Shown: piece after piece, positions 21,029 to 32,269 of the stretch | Layout: each line of letters begins with the position of its first letter | How positions within the stretch are numbered: the first letter of the stretch is position 1 | DNA from: Toxonevra muliebris | Lineage: Eukaryota; Arthropoda; Insecta; Diptera; Pallopteridae | Length of the DNA: 64,000 nt | Direction: 5' to 3' | Assembly (NCBI GenBank): GCA_963691655.1 | Contig: OY829326.1 | Span: 37,103,989-37,167,988, forward strand | Notes under the pieces: model-generated | Seen by the model: only the letters and a program-made list of their open reading frames with translations | Databases searched by the model: none | What the model was told of the DNA's origin: nothing | Translations under genes and position numbers: made by a program

Positions 21029-21560
21029 GTTTGTAAACCCCGTCATGAGAGCGTGTTTTGTAGAGAGGAAATGATTGAAGCTTTTTTTTACTAAAAGACT
21101 CTCCCCTGGCATATGAAGTTTTCTAAAAGGCTTACTTACTTATGCCTCAGAGCTCCTTTTGGAATATTGTTCAGTTCACAATAGAGTCAAAAAATGGCAT
21201 CAGATGTTTTTATGAACCAAGAGTATAATTTTTGGCCACTATTTTGATCTAAAAACAAAAATCCTAAGAGGTTTTCGCCACAAAATTTAGAACATTTAGG
21301 GAAAAGTTAAATTTTTCCTTGCACTGATACGTCATTTGTAAGTCGATCGAATTTGCTGAAGTTTTGTAAACCAGGGCTCTGTGGCCCATTTTGAGCCAAT
21401 ATTTTAATCTAAAAATATTTCAAGGAGGCTTTGAAGCAAAAGTAATTAAAAATTTTATACAACTTAAAATGCGAGAGAGAAGTTTTAAAAAAAAAGCGTA
21501 AACCATCTTGTGTTTACCACCTCTTATCAAAAAACGCTGTCATGATGGGGGTTACAAAAG
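21029..21560. mobile_element. ~530-bp MITE with TTTGTAAACCCC ends
   Basis: The left end TTTGTAAACCCCGTCATGAG and the inverse of the right end, TTTTGTAACCCCCATCATGA, match over ~35 bp, including AGCGT-TTTTTG. The interior shows repeated GGCCAnnATTTTGATCTAAAAA-like stretches and no ORF. The target duplication is not clear. Confidence 0.65.
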
Positions 21561-21583
21561 TCCCCTGTCCAAACTACTATTTA

Positions 21584-22962
21584 CAAGCCCTAACCACTAT
21601 TAATAAGTACAGCTAAATTTGTTTCTAAACTTCAACTTTGAATATAATTTTACGATTACAAAACTCATTTTCTTCCCAAGATGTTATATTTATTTGAAAC
21701 CTTATGGAATAATTAATTAAATGTAAAAAGTAAAAGGCTTTATCTTAAAAAAAAACAAAATATTTGTACTTTACTCCAGCATACTCATTATATTATAAAA
21801 TAATGTCTGACCACTATTAATAAGTACACTAGAAAAAAATCAGAAATTAAGAAACAGAATTAAGAATTAGCAAGAGAAAAATCGGAATAGCATTTTGCTG
21901 TTAGTAAGGAGTTAAAAAAATATTACTATTGCACTCTGTGAAACATTTCCCACTCAAATAATGTCATAATGTCATGTTAATAATTGATAAAATAAAATCT
22001 GGCGACAATTTTTCACCAATTCAAAAGAGTTAAGATAAGAAAGATTGACAGTACAATTTGTAGTAAAAAAAATTTAAAAAGTTACTCAGCGTTAAAGAAT
22101 TCTGCCAGTCGTAGCAGAGTATTCGACTTGACCGATCGTGATTTGAGGGTACTGCCTGCAATTGCGGTAACAAAACCGACGAAGCACCGCCTGAAACGCA
22201 GCATCAGAGTAATTAAGAGCGATAGGAAAATTAGTAGGACATGGGTGGACAAGGAAAAATTTCGAAAAATTGATTATGGGCTTTATAAGGTAGGGTCAAT
22301 AGAAGGATCACGTTTGTATTTTTCTTCCATGTTTTTTAAAGTTTTTTAGGCCAAAGAAAAGCCATTATTAACCGTTAAACAAAAGAACCTTTGACTTGCT
22401 TGGGAGAAGACAGCACAATTATAGTCGGTAATAAATCAAAATTTGATACCCGTGTTTGCAATGTACGAAGAGAGTGATTTCGAAAAGCGCCTATCACCTT
22501 GATTGCCTTAAAGGCACATCTAAATTTCTTGCCAGCGATATGGTATAAGGCTGCATGTATTTAAAAAACTTAGGGCAATTGCAGTTTCTTCACGGCACCA
22601 CAAATTTGCATACCATGTACCCATTCTGGAAGTTAACCTCATACCATGCGTGAATAGATTGAACACTCATAGATAGTTGATCTTTCAGCAGAATGATGTA
22701 CCGCCTCATACCGCTAAATTCACACAAAATTGGTTAAGTTATTATCAAGCCCTGGTCTCAAGTGATTGAAAGTGCTTGGGCAGTTATGAAGAAACGTCTG
22801 GTAAATGATCCGCAAAGAACTATTGGGGAATTAAAAACCAAAACCAAAGAAAATTGGGAAACATTTTTTAAAAGAAATCACATTTTATAATCGTAAAATC
22901 GCATTCAATGTTGGAATTTAGAAACAAATTCACCTGTACGTATTAATAGTGGTTAGGGCATG
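21584..22962 (+). mobile_element. Tc1-family transposon relic with ~80-bp inverted ends
   Basis: The ends CAAGCCCTAACCACTATTAA and (inverse of right) CATGCCCTAACCACTATTAA match over ~80 bp, through TTTGTTTCTAAA and TTTTACGATTA. TA flanks both sides (21582-21583 and 22963-22964). An extra internal copy of ACCACTATTAATAAGTACA lies at 21810-21828, giving a partial IR/DR terminus. The transposase between them is badly decayed. Confidence 0.88.
22128..22890 (+). pseudogene. Tc1-like transposase, heavily decayed
   Basis: The N-terminal part reads DLTDRDLRVLPAIAVTKPTK, a Tc1 helix-turn-helix. About 22690-22735 reads FQQNDVPPHTAKFTQNWL, the second catalytic-Asp region with D and N transposed. About 22765-22860 reads IESAWAVMKKRLVNDPQRTI, containing the catalytic Glu. 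The stretch between the last two motifs is shortened. Many stops and frameshifts are present. Cannot be active. Confidence 0.82.
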
Positions 22963-23722
22963 TATATAATAAGAAGGAACAAAATATTGGTAAGTTGGCA
23001 TCGTCGAACTGAAATTTCTACAATGATGAACATATTTTTTATAGGTTCAGAGCGAAATCCGATTTATAAGATTCTTAGTCAGGCCCGCCGCCAGGAGTGG
23101 GGAGAAAATGGGGCATTTTCCCTGTCCCCGATAACATGAGGGTCCGTATTAGGGACCTCTTAAACATTTTTTAATTATTTTGAATAATTTAATTTAATTT
23201 AATTTTGATCTGCGAAAGATCAACTAAAAATTTTAATTCCAATAAGTTTGTGTAGGTACATAAGAATCCCAAAAATCCCAAGTTTTTTCTTTTCAATCTC
23301 GGGCTGAGAATAATTTTAAAGCGAATCTCGGGAGACCGGAATTCCGAGACTGACATCCCTAGTGCATATGTAAAAACATTCTAAACCACCTTGCATTAAG
23401 GAAATGAGGTAATATACTATACGCTTTGGAATCATCAAGACTGTAGTCTGCAAATAGAATAGAAGATAGTGGAGCGTATGCGGGTAAAGGCATAAACCAC
23501 AACACTAAGTGCTAAATAGTTGCTTAAAATATGTAATTATGGAAAATAATTAAAACTAAAAACCGACCAATTGGGTAATTTCCTTTGGTTTTGTGGTTTT
23601 TATACAAATATGCACATTTCTTCAGCATACTGTTAACAGTACATAAAAAAGTAGTTTTACACCCATTATCACGTACTCACCTGCTATCTTTACATTTACT
23701 TATGCATAAAGTTAGTGCAGTT
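22963..23722. other. Intergenic, no gene recognised
   Basis: Mixed-composition sequence, including a GGGGAGAAAATGGGGCATTTTCCC near-palindrome around 23099-23122. No coding frame or element ends were found. Confidence 0.35.
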
Positions 23723-23726
23723 TTAA

Positions 23727-24242
23727 CACTTAAATACCCACTGGTCACTGCAGTGACCAACCACTTCAGCAGCTGCATGTGACTCCATTTTACGTTCACC
23801 ATTTTAAATAAACATCTGATCTTACTGTCTAAAGTTTTCTTTATCGATACGTATAAATACGAATAGGAAAATGACAACTGTCGTATAGTTACAGTTATTT
23901 TTAACTCGAAAAGCATGTTTTACAAAAATTTTTAACCCACCAAAAACGAGGTTTTTTATTTTTTGAAATTTTATATAAAAAAATGTTGCCGTGATAAAAA
24001 ATTTGCCCTAAACGATATGGCATAATACCAAATAATTGTTTTTGAAAATTATTACGTATATATTTTCGTTTATTCTCAAGATAATCCCCAAAGGCTGCTA
24101 TAGAGGTAAACCATGTAAATCGAAACTACGCCACCTAACACTAATTTATTTGAAAACACGTAGAACAAACGTTGTTCGGAATCACAAATACTATCTCTAT
24201 GTATGTTTTTAATTGAAATCGGACGTACTGGGCGTTTAAGGG
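23727..24242. mobile_element. piggyBac-like TTAA-flanked MITE (516 bp)
   Basis: TTAA at 23723-23726 and 24243-24246. The left end CACTTAAATACCCACTGGTC matches the inverse of the right end, CCCTTAAACGCCCAGTACGT. No transposase. The small minus-strand open frames across it are by-products. Confidence 0.7.
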
Positions 24243-24246
24243 TTAA

Positions 24247-27200
24247 TGCTATATCTATATATATGAGGGGAGAAAGTTTATACGGTGAAGTTTTGATAGA
24301 ACGCATATGCTATTTTAAGTTTAGAAGAATTTTTTGTTGTTGTCTATAAGAATTCTACACAACGCGGTCATTACATTCAATAACTATAAATTCTAAATTT
24401 TTCTTAGCGTTATTGAAAATTTGTTTCATCGGTGATTATGATAAATTTGTTGCTTAGTTTCAAGAAAAAATTTGAGTTTAAATGATTAAATAAAATTTAC
24501 ATAAACTCCACCAGGTTCTTGACATAGTCTTTATGAAACTTTCTTTTATTATTATTTTAATTTGCCAAAGCCTGAAATGAAATGAAATGAAAAAAAAACT
24601 ATACTTAATTCCGCGCGTGCTTGTTAAAAATAATTATAATATTTTCTAATATAGCGGCAATAGTAAAATAAATTCTTTCAACTGAAATTAAAAAAAGTCA
24701 TAGCTTCAAGAGAAACCATAATAATATTGATGATAATATAAACTTTGTAATATGGCAGTAAAAAGCAACTAAAATAAGTTTTTCTTATTACAGGGGAAAA
24801 AAAACATTTTCACATCAAATTTTCCATATCTTAAAAGAAAAATCAAAAACTGTCAAATATGATAAATATCCTTAAATATATAAAAAGTTAGTCGCTGCTT
24901 TTCTTTTTTTCCTTACCTTAAAATTTTATTTATTTACTTCAACGATATTCAAGGTCATGCAATATTATTCATTTAAAATGCGATTTTGCGACTTAAAGAC
25001 TTTTCTACTGGGCAACCACCAAACCAACAACAACTTAAAATATTTTGTCTTCTTACATTTTTCACTACTCAGATGTAAACATTTTCTTTGGGAAATAAAA
25101 TTAAATTCAAATTGAAATGAAATTTCCTTCATATCTTCTTTTTATTATTGCTTCCGGAAAATTCAATTATATGGTCAAGTTAATGTATTTAGGTAAGAAA
25201 CCTAAGCAATCACCACTCACCCGTTTACCTTCATTCACTGTATCAGAATATGAACTGTGCACTTTTCAACCGCTTCAAAAGACAATTTTATACAATTTCA
25301 ACATTTTCGTTTATTTAAGTACAATTTGTGTGTGTGTTTGTGTTGTACGTTCTTAAAGAAAATTTCCAACCTCTAACAACAACATTTCTTCATGTTTTTC
25401 TTTGCACCAGCAGCAAAGCTTCGACACATTGCTGTTGCTACTTACCTGCGGGCAACATATATAAATACGATACTTACACCTACAAACATATGTACAATAA
25501 ACTGAACGGTTGCGTTACTTTGAATCGATAGAGAAGTGTTGCTGGTGTAACCCTCTGGGTATTTGCTGCTGCTGGAGCTGCTCCTTTTGCATACAATCAC
25601 GTTGTAAAGACAAGATGCCACCTTCATTTCAATTGGTAATGAGGTAATGTGGCAGCAATGTCAATTTTAACTTTGTTGTGAGTGTTGTGCTTCTCTACTG
25701 ACTGCTTTAATTTTATAGTAACAGAATTTAATTTAGATTTCTATACTTTGTGTAGTTTTAAATTTAATAAATAAAAGGACATGCTTATGAATGAATATTT
25801 ACTTTATATATTAGTTGGTTTGTATTTAAATAAACATCAAATATAATATTTATACTGATGATCTTTCTCGACATCGTTGATGATTTGAAGCAACATTTCA
25901 AAATCCTTTAATTTTTAAATCATTTATTTTCGAGCTCTTAATATTTCTTCCAATTTATTTGGTTAAAGTGTTTTTTTTTTATTTAAGATGAGCAAACTGC
26001 TATATTTACAATAATAAACTCTTTGAAAACAAACTACTTTTACTTTAGATTATGTTTCTCATTCATTTGCCTTCGCAACATTATTTAACTTGTTTGTGTT
26101 GCACAACATGTTGCTACACGTAATCATCTTTGTTTTGCAACAAATTCTTTAGATATTATTAAAAAAATTAAAATTTTCTCAATTTCACTTCATCAAACGG
26201 TATTTAAAAGTATATACCAAAAAAACATTACCTACTTAGAAAACTTAGGAAAAATTTTAAAAACTATTGGCTTAGCGCCTCTCATCCAGAAAACTAATTC
26301 ACAAACTTACACTTCCAGGATGGAATTTCTTTTATGTTTTCTTTCATTATAACAATTACGAAATAAACGAAACTTTTTTAACGTTTAAGAGATTTTAAGC
26401 AGCAGCAGCAGCAGCATCATCATTGACGATATCAACGCCATCATCACCGAGTGACGGCATAAATCTACAGCGATGTTATACTAAAAGTTTTAATGAAATT
26501 CATGACTTGTTAAAACTTTGACCTAAACTTATAGCTTTGATAGCAACAGCAATTGTTGTTGCAATGTGTGCGTTAGGTGGCAACAAATTTTCATAGTGAA
26601 AAAAATTACTGTCATTAGTAAAATTATAATAAGAAATTTTTCACAAGAATGCGACAGATATTAGCGTTAATTATGCTTGCGAAATATTCAATTTATTTTT
26701 GGGAGATTAAATAAAAATTTACACAAACACATGTGCAAGTATGAAAATTTAAAAAACTACAGTCATTAATTTTCTTTTCCAAGTCATTTGTGCATTTAAT
26801 GTTATAAAACTGTTGCTATACTCTTTAGCTGAATTCTTTTTTCTTCATTCCAAGATACTCGTATATACACCATGTAGTTGTATTTCCACCCGCATTTATT
26901 ATACAAATATTTCTCATTTTATTATATAACATACTGCACTTGTGTTTTACTACCACATGCTGTAAATATTTGAAGTTTTTTTGTGTTCTTATTATGCAGC
27001 ACAAAATATTTTGGTCCAAGTTTGGTAGCTGTACAGCAAATTCCCATTTGTCTCAATGATTTCTGTATATTTTTCATATTCTTCATTTTTGTTTATTTTT
27101 TATTTCTTATTTACATATTTAAATGTGTTTGTGTAGAAATATTTTGTGAAATCAAATTTTAAATCAAGTTTCAGCTCTAGTGGTCAGAAATTTATGATAC

Positions 27201-28049
27201 AAGAGTTGACTTTCAATAGTGATTCAGTTTTTCGGGTTCTGAATTTGATAGTTTTTGTCTTTGAAATTTTTAACTCGGAGTTAGTCATTCGTCTAAAGCA
27301 GTTACTGTAATCAGAAAGATTTTTTATGACTGTGGGGATATAAAGCGATTTGGATTACGTGGTGCGATTCATTAGGAACTTTTATTATTTCGTTCTGACC
27401 CAATGAGAAAGATCCATTAGATGAAGGAATGTAACTTTGCAAAGATAGAAAGGCATTTGCTTACACCTTTTTGTTACAATAGATTCCAGACATAAACATA
27501 ACATAAACATTATGCTCCAAAATGGCAGAAAAACTCTAATTTATGGACACCTGAAACCGACTAGCTTCAACGAGCTGTACTAAACGGTCAGAGAAAAAGC
27601 ATCTACTGGAACTTTAATACACATATTGAAACCCCTGCGTGTACATGTAGCATTACTTGCTCTCTAGCAAACTCATTGACATTCCAGTCGGTCCATTCGA
27701 TTAATATCAGAGCAATATTATCTTCATGTTGAATGATGAGCTTTTCGAACTGGTCGAGTTTTTCACATACCTAGAGAGAATAATATCAGGTGGTGATAGC
27801 ACAATAAACTATATTTCGCACCATGAGAATTGAAGTATCGTTACTTCTAAAACATAGTTTTGAGATAATGAGAGGGAAGTTTTGTCAGTGTTCCATTGAA
27901 AAGAGCGAATTCAATCACAACCTGAAAATTGTCATTTTGGACGTTACGACATTTCTATTCTTATAGTGTGATTTATACCTGGGTCTCATTTGGCTTAATC
28001 AACGCCAAATGGTGGTCAAACGTAATCAAAAATATCAGTGTATATACAA
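24247..28049. other. Long AT-rich intergenic or intronic stretch, no gene recognised
   Basis: No exon, domain or element ends were recognised. A CAG/CAT trinucleotide run lies at 26400-26425. The stretch 27370-28040 is less AT-rich and may contain a decayed coding relic, but no family could be named. Short open frames (25117-25356, 25442-25627, 26825-27019) look like chance. Confidence 0.4.
26398..26425. repeat. (CAG)n / CAT microsatellite
   Basis: Six or so CAG repeats continue as CATCATCAT. Not in a supported coding frame. Confidence 0.85.
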
Positions 28050-28860
28050 CATTAAACCGCCTCAAATTTCGGAAATAAGTTAGATAGTGGAACCTTAATG
28101 AAATTATCAGCCAAGCTCTTCACTAAAATAGCCAAGAAAGCCGCAAAAGCCCTAAGGCCATGTGGAAAGGAAAAATGGAAAATTAATAAATCTGGGAAGA
28201 CCTGAAGTTGAAGCGTTTCTTTCGTGAGCAAACTACTCGTCATGTTTATTAATTCACTCAAAAAAAAAAAAAAAACCTACTTTTATGTGACAAGTTGTAC
28301 GTTCAGGGATCAGACATTTCAACCTCTGGAATGAACACCAATCGTTTTTAAAGAAGATTATTAGATCAGTTTCACTATCATGGAAAAAGCTTCAGTTATC
28401 GATTGCTTTGGATATTTTTAAGGCGTTTGACTGGGCGTGGTATAAAGCACTAATGTCGAAAATGATTGCATATAGCATTGATAATAACTTCACTTGATGG
28501 CTTAAGAGTTTTCTAAGTACCCACTCTAATCGTGTTGAGATAGACTGATGTGCCGCAGGGTTCGGTCCTCTCCCCAAAACTTGTCCTTGCCTATGTCAAT
28601 GACCTTCTGCCATTGACAAATAACCCTATCTACATGTCGGCGGATGACAGAACCATTCATTCATCATTCATATACCTGTCCAAATCATTCAAACTCTTTT
28701 GAGATTAAGAGAAAAAGGCATGTTAGGAACAACACACAGAACCATGACCTGAAATCAATCTTTGTGTGGGGTCACGCAAATAGTTTATGCAATCGGCTTC
28801 CCCTAAAAGTTCTCCATATTTACAAAAACAAAAACAGTGCCCTAATTGCATATTTTTAAT
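28050..28860 (+). mobile_element. Decayed LINE reverse-transcriptase fragment (Jockey/CR1-like)
   Basis: Plus-strand peptides in shifting frames: LDIFKAFDWAWYKALMSKMI, TRWLKSFL-like T-stop-WLKSFLSTHSNRVEID, then CAAGFGPLP in place of the usual PQGSVLSP motif. It continues LPLTNNPIYM-like, SADD-like (GCGGATGAC) and NHDLKSIFVWGHAN. These follow the order of RT motifs 3-5, including the A/S-DD catalytic box. Several stops and frameshifts are present. It could belong to the same family as the LINE C-terminus at 50319-51010, which it would precede, but the overlap is insufficient to prove this. Confidence 0.78.
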
Positions 28861-29979
28861 GACCATACGAAACCAAACTGTCAGTTTTCCAGTACTAGTT
28901 AAATATGTCTAGTGTGGGGTCTATCTATTTCCTGCTTTCGGTATGAATTGAAAATGATGAGATGTGTTGAATAGAGTTAAAGGGAAATTTTTGTATTTAC
29001 TGGCACAAAGCTCTTATTCCTCAAAACTACTGTTTCGAAAAAAAAAACGTTTAAAGCCTCTCTTGAATTAAAACTAAATTTTCATTGAAATCAAATCAAT
29101 ACATGCACATACTCTAACACCCATACTCACTAATATACATTGGATCAAAGAAACAAAATGGTTCACTGCCTTCAATTGGCGCGAACACACATTTGCAAAA
29201 AGCTGCAGCCAAATCGAATAAGAGAAAAAATAATGGGACGACAAAAGAGAGAATGTATGAAAAACTGAAAGAACCAACTTACTAAATGCGTATGGGGGAA
29301 AGCGGGAACATTTTAGCAACGATGAAAATAATATTTTATATAAAACTGGAAAAAATTATCTATTCCAAAGTGAATAACAGCTGCGTTTAAAGTCACAAAA
29401 ATTAGTTTGACTGATGTTGTTGGGGGTGTTTGATCTATTAAATCGAAGCCCTCCGGAATGCATTTTCATATCAATTCAGAACTTATTATTGTGTTTTTCT
29501 TTCTACATTATTTACATCGGATGAAATTTCAATTAATTCACAGTGGATTTATAAGCAAAATCAGTAAAGAACCATGCCCACAGTAATTCGTTCAATTCAA
29601 GTTGTCATTTCTGTTTACTGTATAGCGTCACTTGTGCCTCAGGATGCTCTTGAAATAGCACAGGCATCAAAGTTTCTTCATAATTGAAAAATGGTCAACA
29701 TAAATCGATTAAAATTCAATTTAAACCGTTCCTGCGTCGTTTATTCTATCAGTTTTAAGTGTTACCAGTGTCCCCACACCGCCCCAATAAACTTGATTTT
29801 TTTCACTCACACAATGACAAAAAAATTTGTGAACTCGAGGCCAAAGTAAAATGTTCCTAAATGAAAGCAAAAGCAACTGCGAATTGTATACCATTTTGTG
29901 AATTTGTTCTGAAGGACAGTAAAAAGTGTGAAAATGCAGGCGTAAAAAGACACAAACTTTTTTTTTATTATTTTACTTG
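28861..29979. other. Intergenic, no gene recognised
   Basis: AT-rich DNA. The minus-strand open frame at 29074-29319 has no recognisable domain. Nothing else is supported. Confidence 0.4.
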
Positions 29980-29987
29980 AGTACATG

Positions 29988-30754
29988 TAGTGTTGATTCG
30001 ATACCCACATAGTATCGATACTTTTACTCATTACTTGCATCGAATAAAAGTATCGATGCTACCGAAAATATCGGAAAAAAGTATCGAATATGTACTTGTA
30101 TCGAATACTTGTTTAAAGAGACAAATTACTCTTTTTTAAGTGGTTGTCAAGGAAAGCATTCAGCCCATTGTGATACAATATGGTTGAGCCTACAGTTTAC
30201 ACTACTCAACACGAATTTTTCACCAATAAATCATGGTTTTGAGACATTTCCACTGGAAACATGTGAATCATGTAAAAATTTCGTTAATTTAATTTAGCAA
30301 ATCGCTAGAAAATTTATAATAGAAGGAAAACTAATCAACAGATTAAAGCTTGTTAAAAATATTTTATTTTAATGAAAAGGTTTCAATAAACATTATGTTC
30401 TGCGTGCATGGCCGGAAATATCTTCTAGAACTTCAATACTGTACTGCAATATTGTCATACATTGAAATATTGCAATATGGACTGAAATATTTTGAATAAT
30501 TCTGCAGTAGAATTTTGAAATATATTATTGATTGCTATAAAATATTGTAAAATAATCCACAATTTTAAATATTGTATAGCAATATTTCAGTTTTTTTAAA
30601 TAAATATTTTCAAAAGTATCGAGTATCCGATACTGGCCCTTTTTTCCGATACCAAGTAAAATACTTATGTTACAGCATCGAGTAAAAAAAGTACTTGAAT
30701 CGAATGAAAAGTATCGAGTCTTTACTTGTATTTACTTGTATCGAATCATCACTA
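29988..30754. mobile_element. hAT-like non-autonomous element (767 bp)
   Basis: Flanked by a perfect 8-bp duplication AGTACATG (29980-29987 and 30755-30762). The left end TAGTGTTGATTCGATAC matches the inverse of the right end, TAGTGATGATTCGATACAAG. Both subterminal regions are packed with GTATCGA/TCGATAC motifs. The 8-bp TSD and TAGTG ends are hAT features. The interior (30110-30300) has a short open frame with no recognised domain and no transposase. Confidence 0.87.
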
Positions 30755-30762
30755 AGTACATG

Positions 30763-31498
30763 TGACGGTAAAGTTAAACGAAAGCGCCGCTGCACTAAAG
30801 CGTAAATTGGAACTGAAGTAAAACAACGAAAGTAACAAAAAGAAAAATAAAGATTCAAACGGAAATTAAATTAATGAGAAACGGAAGCGAAAAAAGAAAA
30901 GCCGAGGAAAAAAAGCAAAGAAAAACTAAATGTAAATATTTTCATGACTACAAAGTAAAACAAATATTCCAGACAAAAAAAAAAAATTGGTGTTTTTATT
31001 TATATGCATGTACTATTGTATTTTTGTAGTGGAAAATAATAAAATTTTATTGGAAACTCCTTCAAAAAAATATAATGGTATTCAATAAAATCTAAAAGAA
31101 TATAAATAATTCCTTTATTTGTTGTTATAAATTATATTTGCATAAAAAAGGAAAGAAATTAACTAAAAGAAGTCATTAATTGGTGAAAAGATTTAGACTG
31201 AAGATTAATATAAGATTTTATACTACTCACAAAGAATATTGTTTCAAATTTGAATTAAGAATTGTTTCATCGGCTGGTTAAAATACTAAAAACTTTTCCT
31301 CAGTGACGTGTCTAGCATTCGCTGATGCGGCAAGACTAGCTTTCAGATTACAAACCCATGTTTAAGTCCAGTTTTGTATTGTTTCAATTTAATCTTTAAA
31401 AAAATCACTAATTGTTTTATTTTAATTTTTTTTCATTATAAAAGTTAATATTCGTTTACTTTTATATAGGAAATGCACAAAATCAAAAATCGAAATCG
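30763..31498. other. Intergenic, no gene recognised
   Basis: A-rich sequence with several AAAG/GAAA stretches. No coding frame. Confidence 0.4.
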
Positions 31499-31511
31499 GT
31501 CCGATCAGTCA

Positions 31512-32256
31512 ATCGGCTTAAGATGAATAATACAAAATCGATTCATGTTGATTTTACAAATAAAAAAACTGAGCATCATCAACTATATATTAACGGGCTT
31601 GAAATACCTTATGCCAACAAGGCAAAGTATTTAGGCATGACATTGGATGCAAAACTCCGATGGAAAGTGCACTTAAAAAAGAAAAAAGACGAGTTTGAAC
31701 TTAAGTTAAAACAAATGCTGTGGCTAATTGCCAGGCATTCAGTCTTATCGACCTACAACAAACTACTTATCTACAAGCAAATCCTTCACCTGTATGGACG
31801 TATGGCATACAGTTGTGGGGTTGCACCAGTATACAAACGTTCCAAAACAAAGTATTAAGATACATTGTGAATGTGCCTTGGTATGTGCGCAACACAGACC
31901 TGCACCGTGATTTAGGTGTAGAAACAATAAAGAAGGTTGCAGAAGCTCTCGCTGTATCACATGCAGCTAAGCTTCAACAACATATAAATAAAGAAGCTGC
32001 TCAACTCGCCAATCTATCAGATACCGTGCAACGACTAAAAAGAACCAAACCCGCTGACCTCGTTAGGTAGATAATATTAAAATTAACCCAGGAAGGAACC
32101 TTTCTATTTTTGATTATTATGTATTAAAATAAAAATGCTTGTTAGTTATTACACATGTTTACTAGTTGCATTGTGAGGGCATATTTATATATCTTACTCT
32201 ATTTAAGAATAATTGAATAATGTAATATGCTGAATAAATAAAAATGAAAAAAAAAA
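31512..32256 (+). mobile_element. 5'-truncated Jockey-clade LINE
   Basis: Flanked by the 13-bp duplication GTCCGATCAGTCA (31499-31511 and 32257-32269). It ends in poly(A) after a TGAATAAATAAAAATG signal. It carries the C-terminal end of a Jockey-type reverse transcriptase. Typical truncated, dead-on-arrival copy. Confidence 0.93.
31523..32070 (+). pseudogene. Jockey-type reverse transcriptase C-terminus, frameshifted
   Basis: The first frame reads NTKSIHVDFTNKKTEHHQLY, then ANKAKYLGMTLDAKLRWKVH (the conserved YLGMTLD box), to LLIYKQILHL at about 31790. The frame then shifts to PVWTYGIQLWGCTSIQTFQN and continues KVLRYIVNVPWYVRNTDLHR to LKRTKPADLVR and stop. The motifs match the post-catalytic region and thumb of Jockey-clade LINE proteins. 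The catalytic YADD part is absent because of 5' truncation. One frameshift near 31790 separates the blocks. Confidence 0.9.
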
Positions 32257-32269
32257 GTCCGATCAGTCA

